A stretch of DNA of 7,341 bases, taken from NCBI GenBank assembly GCA_003524845.1, contig DQGR01000023.1, positions 1 through 7,341 on the forward strand. Reading direction: 5' to 3'. The stretch comes from Patescibacteria group bacterium (GTDB taxonomy: Bacteria; Patescibacteriota; Microgenomatia; UBA10105). Shown here piece by piece: positions 1-4,902 of the stretch. Position 1 is the first letter of the stretch, and each line of letters begins with the position of its first letter. Made by a program: the position numbers and the translations under genes. The notes beneath the pieces are model-generated. The model was not told the origin of the DNA and ran no database searches. It saw only the letters and a list, made by a program, of their open reading frames with translations.

Positions 1-473
1 TTTTTAATAAAGCCGATAATGTCCACGATCACCCGCTTGTCTTCATTGGCCACTGCTTGCTGGTACGTGAAAGCGCGTAAATTGGTGCTGAAGTCGTTGC
101 TGGCAAAGATGAGAAAAATCGGATTCGTACCAAAACTGCGAATATAGGCTTGCCGAACGCGGCGGGCTAAAAGTTCCTGCTGACCGGCCAGGTCTGTTTC
201 ATTTTCGGCAATTTCAGCTTCTTTTTGTTTGAGTTCGGAACCAATGCCGACGATTCGGCGCTGAAATGAGGCGATGTCTGACTCCATTTTTTTGAGTGAT
301 GCCTCGTGTGGTTCTTTGGCTTTTTGCACGTCTTCCCAGATTTTCTGGCACTCGGTGATTTTTTTCGTACACTCGTCAACACTGCCGCACGTGGTCTCGC
401 ACTCTGCAGCATAAACCACAATCGGGATGAGTAAAAAAAGCATGAACAACGCAATAAAAAATCTGAAGTTCAA
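1..473 (-). CDS. Exported EnvC/CwlO-type coiled-coil protein, N-terminal part (runs off window)
   Basis: I translated this by hand because the frame is open to the window edge. About 157 residues are visible. From a TTG at 473 it starts with an n-region containing Arg4 and a hydrophobic stretch ending VVYAA near residue 23, a good signal peptide; an in-frame ATG at 443 would leave only a short one. Four Cys follow (CETTCGSVDECTKKITEC, residues 25-42), then a Lys/Glu-rich coiled coil (about 43-110). After it comes LLARRVRQAYIRSFGTNP, then SNDFSTNLRAFTYQ and EDKRVIVDII, the pattern typical of EnvC/PcsB/CwlO coiled-coil regions. Family knowledge: such proteins activate peptidoglycan amidases or carry a C-terminal M23 or NlpC/P60 domain; that part lies outside the window, so enzymatic activity is unknown. 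No clear Shine-Dalgarno precedes either start. The fold-type call is fairly sure; the start is not. Confidence 0.8.
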   Translation of the reverse strand, partial: MNFRFFIALFMLFLLIPIVVYAAECETTCGSVDECTKKITECQKIWEDVQKAKEPHEASLKKMESDIASFQRRIVGIGSELKQKEAEIAENETDLAGQQELLARRVRQAYIRSFGTNPIFLIFASNDFSTNLRAFTYQQAVANEDKRVIVDIIGFIK

Positions 474-476
474 AGC

Positions 477-513
477 TTGAAATTGAAAATTGAAAATTGA
501 AAATTGAAAATTT
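477..513. repeat. Heptamer tandem array (TTGAAAA unit)
   Basis: One TTGAAA (477-482) is followed by four exact TTGAAAA units (483-510) and a TTT end. It lies in the inferred leader of the EnvC-like gene. Short 7-bp arrays between genes are known in cyanobacteria and, from general familiarity, in CPR genomes. No coding potential is apparent. Confidence 0.85.
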
Positions 514-525
514 GGCATTGTCTTC

Positions 526-534
526 AGTATACCA
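526..534 (-). promoter_or_regulatory. Extended -10 promoter for the EnvC-like gene
   Basis: Read on the minus strand the sequence is TGGTATACT: an extended -10 (TG, one base, then TATACT, one mismatch from TATAAT). Transcription would start near 519, giving a leader of about 46 nt that consists largely of the heptamer array before the TTG at 473. I see no good -35 at 16-18 bp, which an extended -10 can tolerate. Assignment is by motif and position only. Confidence 0.5.
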
Positions 535-570
535 TCCATTTCCAATCTATTTATGTACTCCTAACTTGAT

Positions 571-608
571 TGGGGTCAGGCCTTTAACGCATTTAAGGCC
601 TGACCCCA
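571..608. repeat. 14-bp perfect palindrome, REP-like, in divergent intergenic region
   Basis: TGGGGTCAGGCCTT (571-584) is the exact reverse complement of AAGGCCTGACCCCA (595-608), with a 10-nt loop. Neither side has a run of T, so it is a poor intrinsic terminator. It lies between two divergent genes. The GGGGTCAGG core resembles, from memory, short palindromes scattered in many environmental genomes and sometimes linked to REP-associated transposases. It could be a dispersed REP-type element or a binding site for a dimeric regulator. Confidence 0.75.
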
Positions 609-616
609 TTTCCTAC

Positions 617-645
617 TTGCACCACACTGTAATTCGCAGTACGCT
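617..645 (+). promoter_or_regulatory. Weak candidate promoter for the gene at 655
   Basis: TTGCAC (617-622) and TACGCT (640-645) are spaced by 17 bp. The -10 matches the consensus at only three of six positions. A start site near 652 would leave almost no leader before the ATG at 655, consistent with the absence of a Shine-Dalgarno there. Low confidence. Confidence 0.25.
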
Positions 646-654
646 GAATTAACC

Positions 655-1215
655 ATGCCCATAGCCAAACGCACTGCTTCCGGTTTTAATTTACCCCATG
701 AAAAACACCACTATAAAATTCTGATACTCGTGGGTCTAGTCGGCCTTTGGCTGATCCTGGAACTCTTAGGCTACGGCGTTTTCAATCGCGCATCTCAGAA
801 TAAAACTGTCGACCCTCCTCCTCTCTCTGCTTCCAAAACAAAATCCTTTACCGCCAGTTCTGTCATGGGCGGGTTTACGATCGAAATACCAGAAGGGTTT
901 GAGGTGGAAGAGAAGTTTGGAACAGTAATAATTAGAAACCAAACAAAACAAATAAGAATCTCTCAAAACAGCACAAACTTCAATAACCTTAATGATTACG
1001 TAACAAGTTTAGAAGAACTAAATAAAATTAATTTTAAAGAAGAATCTAGCATACAAATAAATAATCTACCAATAAAACTCGGGTATATAGAAAATCAAAA
1101 AACATATTTTATTCTTTTCCAATACACTGTGTATTCTCTATCGACTGAGGACGCATCTCAATATTCGATACTTGACCAAATCGCCCATTCATTTCGTATA
1201 CAGAATAACAAGTAA
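655..1215 (+). CDS. Membrane-anchored hypothetical protein with extracytoplasmic domain
   Basis: I do not recognise a named family. The 186-residue protein has a short basic N-terminus (residues 1-20), one transmembrane helix (about 21-43, LILVGLVGLWLILELLGYG), a Pro/Ser/Lys linker (about 52-68) and a C-terminal domain of about 115 residues beginning GGFTIEIPEGFEVEE. This resembles, loosely, small PsbP/MOG1-like domains that open with a 'F-x-I-x-x-P-x-G-F' strand and end with 'ILDQIAHSFRI'. With Lys/Arg before the helix, the C-terminal domain should face outward. The first 80 or so codons are C-rich at third positions while codons from about 85 to 150 are strongly A/T-rich, hinting at a composite origin. 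It lies 76 bp upstream of the M23 gene and may be co-transcribed with it. ATG at 655 has no visible ribosome-binding site. Confidence 0.75.
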   Translation: MPIAKRTASGFNLPHEKHHYKILILVGLVGLWLILELLGYGVFNRASQNKTVDPPPLSASKTKSFTASSVMGGFTIEIPEGFEVEEKFGTVIIRNQTKQIRISQNSTNFNNLNDYVTSLEELNKINFKEESSIQINNLPIKLGYIENQKTYFILFQYTVYSLSTEDASQYSILDQIAHSFRIQNNK

Positions 1216-1223
1216 TGTGCGCC

Positions 1224-1290
1224 ACCGGTTCCCTCTCTTAAGATAAGAGAGGGCTTCGGCCGTGAGCTCAGCCGAACGGTTAGGGTGAGT
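1224..1290. repeat. Two-hairpin palindromic repeat between hypothetical and M23 genes
   Basis: It contains a 10-bp perfect hairpin (CCCTCTCTTA at 1231-1240 with TAAGAGAGGG at 1244-1253, 3-nt loop) followed by a second (TTCGGC at 1255-1260 with GCCGAA at 1271-1276, enclosing the self-complementary TGAGCTCA). Flanking ACCGGTT (1224-1230) and AACGGT (1275-1280) are near-complementary. There is no T-run, so it is not a clear terminator. It has the build of a dispersed intergenic palindromic element, and its right end supplies the ribosome-binding site of the next gene. Confidence 0.65.
1282..1289 (+). promoter_or_regulatory. Shine-Dalgarno of M23 gene, at the edge of the repeat
   Basis: AGGGTGAG ends 2 nt before the ATG at 1292 and is the only good ribosome-binding site nearby. 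It fixes the start chosen for the M23 protein. It is contiguous with the palindromic repeat and may be part of it. Confidence 0.5.
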
Positions 1291-1291
1291 T

Positions 1292-3631
1292 ATGAGATTT
1301 AAACGATTTATACAGCTGGTATGCGTTTTAACATTACTATCTCTTTTCTCTTCTACACAAATTAAGCAAACTCTAGCCCTTGAAACTACAGTTCGTGACT
1401 ATGGTCTAACTCCAGCAAATCCCTACGTTGATACCGGAATTGATGTACGTATTGGAGATTACCTTACTATCAGGCAACTGAGCGATACCAGTGCAGCTCT
1501 TTATGTCGAAGGCATGACTGTACCGTGGATTGCAACTCCCGGTGATCCGGGATGTGTAGCTGGTCCAAATTTTACGTTACCCGGAGTGCGATGTTGGTCA
1601 TTGATTGCCCGAATTGGTTCAAGTAATCCATTTTATGTCGGGTTTTCCCTCAATTTTCCAGTTCTCCAAACCGGTAGATTATATCTGGGGATAAACCACG
1701 AGTTGCCATTTATTGCGTCTGGATTTTTTACTGTCAGGGTTATCGCTAACTATGTTCCACCTCCTCTACCACCTACTCCATTTCTTGAACTGCCGTGGAA
1801 TCATCAATCAAGTAATTTACCTTTTGATAAAGCGGCGTTAGAAATCAACTCCTATTTTGATCATGAGTATCCTTTGTTAAGTATTGGTGGAATTGAACCT
1901 GAAGGTTCAATTGGTGTATTGAGTTTTGATGGATTGAAGATACCCGAAAGATTTTATTCCTCTCACGACGGATATGACTGGGGTAAATCGGCTGGAGCTA
2001 CGATTGGTGAACCAGTTCTCGCCGCAGCTTCTGGCTGCGCCATTTTCAAAAATGATTGCGGTGCGTGCGACAATGCAATTCTGATTAACCACGGAAATTA
2101 CTATCAGACTCGTTACTATCACTTACAGTCAACTGACTTAGTTATCAACTCCACTACTCAATGCGTGAATGTCACTCAAGGTCAGATGATTGGCAGAGTT
2201 GGGTTTTCCGGTAATGTCCAACCTCCAGGTGAATCTGGGAGTCACCTCCACTTCATGGTCATCGAGGATAAAGACCGGGATGGAGACTTTGAGGATAATA
2301 TTCCGGATGGTTTGACAGATCCATTTGGCTGGCAAAGTGAAGCTACTGACCCCTGGCCGAACTACTCATGGGTTGTGGGTGAAGACACAGATGCCATTAC
2401 TTATTATGGAAATGACAGTCACTACCTTTGGCTTCATCCAATCCCCGATCTCAATGCAGACCTTCCAACCAACGGCGGCTTTTTTGAATTTCAAAACCTC
2501 AAACTCAATTTTCCCCAAAATGCAGTTAAGGAAAAAACTAAGCTTGAAATTCTGCTCGCACCCTTTGTGACTGTTTCTGAAACGCTTGAATCCGTAGGCA
2601 CGTCATTTATTATTACCTTGAAAAATTTCTTCAATACGCCAGTGACGACACTTGACCAGCTCTATTCAATCACCTTTGATTACTCGAATGAAGATCTCTC
2701 ACGAGTCAATCCTGAGACGCTGACTATTTATTCAAGTGAAGATGGAGTGAACTGGGTACCGGAAATTACTGACCTCAATTCAACTACCAAAACCGCCTCA
2801 GCAACACTCCAACATCTGACTCACTTTGCCCTAATTGGCGAACGTCTGGACACCGAACCACCGGTGACCCACCACGACTTCTCGCAGCAATTGAATCCTG
2901 CGGAGCAGGATCTGGCTCTGCCAGACAATAATGACAATGAGGCAATCTTTCCTTCGGCAGTTAACCTGACTATGCTTCCTACCGATAACTTCTCAGGTGT
3001 CGACTACACCCTGTACAAACTTAATAACTCTGACTGGCAGGAGTACTCTGCTCCACTTGAGTTTAGTGAAGCAGGTACGTATACCTTGGAATACTACTCA
3101 GTTGACCAGCATGAAAATATTGAGGAAACAAAAACTACCACGTTTGAAATTCAGTTTCCGGAAATCATCCCCGAGGCGATGATCACCGTCAATCCCACCA
3201 ACTTTTCTATCCAACTCACTGCCACCGGCAGTGGTGAATTGATCCACCACGAAGAACAACTTGCTGAAGAAAAAGTCAGCCACACCTTTTCAGATGCGTT
3301 TAACCAAAGCCTGACTCTGCTTACCAAACCAGCTCATACCTGGCTCTATGACCAGTTGAAGGTTGAGGAACTGACGTACTCTCCCACGCTCGAATCCACT
3401 GCTTCAGGCATCCTGACCGTTTCCGGTTTGAAAGATAAAAAAGGTGTCGTCACCATGCTTACTACCTGGAAAACGCCGGACTATTTACTGACTGTATTTT
3501 TCGAGCGCTGGACCAACCGGACGTATGTGGTAAAAACAGAAGGTAAACAGGTACTGTCAAGTGAAAAGCTGCCCGGACTGCATTTGCTCGTCTTAACGAG
3601 TAACAAGGGCATCTTTGAATACAACTACTGA
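1292..3631 (+). CDS. Secreted multidomain M23 (LytM-type) peptidoglycan endopeptidase with lectin-like domain
   Basis: A 779-residue exported protein. The signal peptide spans about residues 1-29 (MRFKRF, then a hydrophobic core). Residues about 50-153 resemble the PA-IL (LecA)-type sugar-binding fold, notably RIGSSNPFYVG and GRLYLGINHELPF. A Pro-rich linker (about 154-162) leads to the M23 domain (about 215-340) with all zinc and catalytic motifs: His225 and Asp229 in SSHDGYDWG (HxxxD), His277 in RYYHLQ, His318 and His320 in GSHLHF (HxH). It should therefore be an active metallopeptidase that cuts peptidoglycan cross-bridges outside the cell. Residues 394-515 form a beta-rich domain, 520-620 an OmpL47/Ig-like repeat starting DTEPPV, and 628-779 a C-terminal beta domain I cannot name. 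No C-terminal anchor or sorting motif is seen. The upstream membrane protein and the divergent EnvC-like gene fit a wall-remodelling role. Confidence 0.88.
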   Translation: MRFKRFIQLVCVLTLLSLFSSTQIKQTLALETTVRDYGLTPANPYVDTGIDVRIGDYLTIRQLSDTSAALYVEGMTVPWIATPGDPGCVAGPNFTLPGVRCWSLIARIGSSNPFYVGFSLNFPVLQTGRLYLGINHELPFIASGFFTVRVIANYVPPPLPPTPFLELPWNHQSSNLPFDKAALEINSYFDHEYPLLSIGGIEPEGSIGVLSFDGLKIPERFYSSHDGYDWGKSAGATIGEPVLAAASGCAIFKNDCGACDNAILINHGNYYQTRYYHLQSTDLVINSTTQCVNVTQGQMIGRVGFSGNVQPPGESGSHLHFMVIEDKDRDGDFEDNIPDGLTDPFGWQSEATDPWPNYSWVVGEDTDAITYYGNDSHYLWLHPIPDLNADLPTNGGFFEFQNLKLNFPQNAVKEKTKLEILLAPFVTVSETLESVGTSFIITLKNFFNTPVTTLDQLYSITFDYSNEDLSRVNPETLTIYSSEDGVNWVPEITDLNSTTKTASATLQHLTHFALIGERLDTEPPVTHHDFSQQLNPAEQDLALPDNNDNEAIFPSAVNLTMLPTDNFSGVDYTLYKLNNSDWQEYSAPLEFSEAGTYTLEYYSVDQHENIEETKTTTFEIQFPEIIPEAMITVNPTNFSIQLTATGSGELIHHEEQLAEEKVSHTFSDAFNQSLTLLTKPAHTWLYDQLKVEELTYSPTLESTASGILTVSGLKDKKGVVTMLTTWKTPDYLLTVFFERWTNRTYVVKTEGKQVLSSEKLPGLHLLVLTSNKGIFEYNY

Positions 3632-3764
3632 AATATATACGGCTTGGTAATTTAATTGTGGTATATAAAGAAGTTGATCTTGATGGTTTTATTATTGCTG
3701 CCTTTCGGACACGAAATATCAAACCGTATCTTAAAAAGGACAACATATGGACAAAAAATCGTAA
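3619..3764 (+). pseudogene. 5'-truncated, frameshifted remnant of a small toxin-like (PBECR/RelE-like) gene
   Basis: In the frame starting at 3619, right after a TGA, the sequence reads LLKYIRLGNLIVVYKEV then DLDGFIIAAFRTRNIKPYL then KKDNIW. This beta-strand pattern with 'DGFIIxAFxT' and a terminal 'IW-x-K' resembles the C-termini of small BECR-fold nuclease-like proteins (PBECR type) that often precede DUF2283 genes; this is recalled family knowledge, not a search. As written, the frame runs on to a TGA at 3826. With one extra A in the A6 run (3753-3758) it would end IWTKKS at a TAA (3762-3764). The N-terminal half is missing: the M23 coding region occupies that space. No credible start codon exists, so I call it a decayed gene. 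It overlaps the DUF2283 start, as in a co-translated pair. Confidence 0.5.
3733..3740 (+). promoter_or_regulatory. Ribosome-binding site for the DUF2283 ATG at 3747
   Basis: AAAAAGGA ends 6 nt before the ATG at 3747. This decides the start: the ATG belongs to a frame that stops after five codons unless one A is restored in the following A6 run, after which it joins the DUF2283 frame. Confidence 0.6.
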
Positions 3765-3997
3765 ATTCTATTTACGCGGCACTACCGCAACTCTTACAAC
3801 TCACCAACAAAAAAACGGTCTGGTTTGATTATGACCAGTCTGCCGACGTCTTGTATGTAAGTTTCAGGCGTCCGCAGGATACAACTGAGACAATTCCTAT
3901 CGACAATCACGTTCTACTCCGTCAGCGCGGCGATGAAACCGTTGGTCTGATTATTTTGAACGCCAGCCAGATCGCCCGCACTCAAACTAAACAGTAA
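3747..3997 (+). CDS. DUF2283 family protein (possible antitoxin), apparent frameshift near its start
   Basis: The core TVWFDYDQSADVLYVSF followed by ETVGLIILNAS is the DUF2283 signature (Y-D-x-x-x-D-x-L-Y-x-x-F, then V-G-x-x-I-L-x-A-S). The best-supported start is ATG 3747 with a ribosome-binding site at 3733-3740, but ATG GAC AAA AAA TCG TAA stops at once. One added A in the A6 run (3753-3758) gives MDKKIVNSIYAALPQLL and an 83-residue protein of normal family length. In the sequence as given the core is open only from an upstream TTG at 3656, whose hydrophobic 34-residue extension merely shadows the toxin-like frame. Family knowledge: DUF2283 genes often accompany toxin-like genes, so an antitoxin role is plausible but unproven. 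Either the gene is recently broken, or the base was lost in sequencing, or slippage at A6 restores the frame. Confidence 0.75.
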
Positions 3998-4019
3998 TTC
4001 TCTGAAAGTATCAATTCTC

Positions 4020-4047
4020 TTACAACTCACAACCTACAACTTACAAC
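4020..4047. repeat. Heptamer tandem array (TTACAAC unit)
   Basis: Four 7-bp units: TTACAAC, TCACAAC, CTACAAC, TTACAAC, each ending ACAAC. A T-run and a TATACT (4059-4064) follow. It differs in sequence from the array at 477-513 but has the same period. Confidence 0.8.
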
Positions 4048-4084
4048 CTTTTTTACGCTATACTACTCTTTTCCCAGTCTTTTG

Positions 4085-4119
4085 CTGATCACAGTTTTCT
4101 GATTTCTGTTCACTGATCA
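4085..4119. repeat. Degenerate heptamer array (CTGATCA unit)
   Basis: In 7-bp register the sequence reads CTGATCA, CAGTTTT, CTGATTT, CTGTTCA, CTGATCA. The first and last units are identical and the inner ones diverged. It ends 6 bp before the -35 of the NYN promoter. This is the third heptamer array in the window. Confidence 0.55.
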
Positions 4120-4125
4120 CTACCG

Positions 4126-4154
4126 TTGATTCCCTACCCGGCCTTTGTTAGACT
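4126..4154 (+). promoter_or_regulatory. Promoter of the NYN gene, probably leaderless
   Basis: TTGATT (4126-4131), a 17-bp spacer and TAGACT (4149-4154) preceded by TG at 4146-4147 make a -35 plus extended -10. Counting 7 nt from the end of the -10 puts the start site at 4161, exactly the GTG. The 14-mer CCTTTGTTAGACTG (4142-4155) recurs before the pilin genes at 4737-4750. Confidence 0.6.
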
Positions 4155-4160
4155 GGAACG

Positions 4161-4685
4161 GTGAAGCGAAAAGCAAAAGTCTATATTGACGGCGCAAATA
4201 TTTTTTATACACAACGCAAGTTGGGCTGGAGCGTTGATTGGGTGAAAGCTAAAATACATTTAACAAAAGACTACGAAATTATTGAAGTACGTTACTATAC
4301 AGGAATTAAAGATCATGATGAGAAAATGAAACGGTATTTAGAGTATTTCGATCATATAGGCATTGTCGCAATTACTAAACCGTTGAAAAAAATCAGAAGT
4401 ACATCTGGATTCATCTTCAAATCGAACTTTGATGTTGAAATGACAATGGATATGCTTTTGGATAGAACAAGCACTGAAGATATTATCCTATTTAGTGGTG
4501 ATTCGGACTTTCAGCACCTAACCAGAAAACTCCAAACCTTGGGAAAGCGGGTTATTGTATATTCCTCACGTAAAACACTCTCCTGGGAATTAAAACTTGC
4601 AGCCGATAGATACGTATTCCTGGAAGATATTCGGACTGAAATTGAACGTATAAAAAAACCTCCACCCGAAGGTGGAGTACTGTAA
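4161..4685 (+). CDS. NYN (LabA/PIN-like) domain protein, putative ribonuclease
   Basis: The 174-residue protein is one NYN domain from end to end. Motifs: VYIDGANIFY (Asp10) at the first strand, FDVEMTMDMLLDR (Asp91, Glu93, Asp97) in the middle, ILFSGDSDFQHL (Asp114, Asp116) and the closing AADRYVFLEDI. These acidic residues form the metal site of PIN-like nucleases, so it probably cuts RNA in the cytoplasm; the substrate is unknown. Length matches stand-alone NYN proteins. GTG at 4161 is the first usable start and has no Shine-Dalgarno; the promoter geometry suggests a leaderless mRNA. The C-terminus (KKPPPEGGVL) is encoded by a GC-rich hairpin that on the other strand looks like an intrinsic terminator. 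It stands alone between two promoters, so it is probably a single-gene unit. Confidence 0.88.
   Translation: MKRKAKVYIDGANIFYTQRKLGWSVDWVKAKIHLTKDYEIIEVRYYTGIKDHDEKMKRYLEYFDHIGIVAITKPLKKIRSTSGFIFKSNFDVEMTMDMLLDRTSTEDIILFSGDSDFQHLTRKLQTLGKRVIVYSSRKTLSWELKLAADRYVFLEDIRTEIERIKKPPPEGGVL
4652..4677 (-). terminator. Intrinsic-terminator-like hairpin on the minus strand, inside the NYN 3' end
   Basis: On the minus strand CTCCACC, a TTCG loop and GGTGGAG (4677-4660) form a 7-bp stem with a UUCG tetraloop closed by C-G, followed by GG and seven T (complement of A7 at 4652-4658). That is the textbook layout. In the plus direction only TACTGT follows, so it would be weak there. No minus-strand gene ends here, so it would stop antisense transcription. 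Confidence 0.55.
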
Positions 4686-4717
4686 AACTAAACGAAGTAT
4701 AGCATTAAAACAACCTT

Positions 4718-4749
4718 TTGTCAAATAATCAACCGACCTTTGTTAGACT
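4718..4749 (+). promoter_or_regulatory. Promoter of the pilin-like gene pair
   Basis: The extended -10 TGTTAGACT (4741-4749) is identical to that of the NYN gene within a shared 14-mer. A TTGTCA (4718-4723) lies 20 bp upstream, longer than ideal, so the extended -10 may carry most of the activity. The start site would fall near 4756, just past an ATG at 4753, which argues against that ATG being the translation start. Confidence 0.5.
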
Positions 4750-4780
4750 GAAATGGAAAGAAAAATGCGTGTTCTGTGTC

Positions 4781-4834
4781 ATCCTGAACTGCGCCACCTC
4801 CGCAGAGGGAAGTCCTCTTGGAGAGTTTCAGGAT
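4781..4834. repeat. Palindromic dispersed-type element in the 5' region of the first pilin-like gene
   Basis: Outer arms ATCCTGAACT (4781-4790) and AGTTTCAGGAT (4824-4834) are complementary apart from one extra T. Inside, CTCC (4798-4801) pairs with GGAG (4820-4823) and AGAGG (4804-4808) with CCTCT (4814-4818). The GTCATCCTGAA / TTCAGGATCT ends match, from memory, a class of intergenic palindromes scattered in many bacterial genomes. If translated it would encode part of an unlikely 50-residue extension of the pilin-like protein. Confidence 0.65.
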
Positions 4835-4902
4835 CTACTATGCATTGGGTACAAAATAAATTTCATAAGGCTCGAAAAATCTATTTAAGAAAGAAAGCTT
4901 AC

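Noticed and set aside
167..454. 95-codon minus-strand ORF rich in Ser, Lys and Arg
   Set aside because: It is an out-of-frame shadow of the EnvC-like gene on the same strand, whose frame (open through 1-473) gives a signal peptide and a recognisable coiled-coil family pattern.
1231..1253. 10-bp hairpin after the small membrane-protein gene as an intrinsic terminator
   Set aside because: No T-run follows on either strand, and it is part of a larger two-hairpin repeat leading into the next gene.
3656..3746. Hydrophobic N-terminal extension of the DUF2283 frame from TTG 3656 (MWYIKKLILMVLLLLPF)
   Set aside because: It has no ribosome-binding site and shadows the toxin-like frame, which carries the conserved-looking residues. 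The ATG at 3747 with AAAAAGGA is a better start after one-base repair.
4059..4064. TATACT as a further -10 for the NYN gene
   Set aside because: No -35 lies at 16-18 bp and there is no TG extension. The pair at 4126-4154 has better spacing and sits right before the gene.
4020..4119. CRISPR array or iterons
   Set aside because: Units are contiguous 7-mers without spacers, and no replication initiator or cas gene is nearby.
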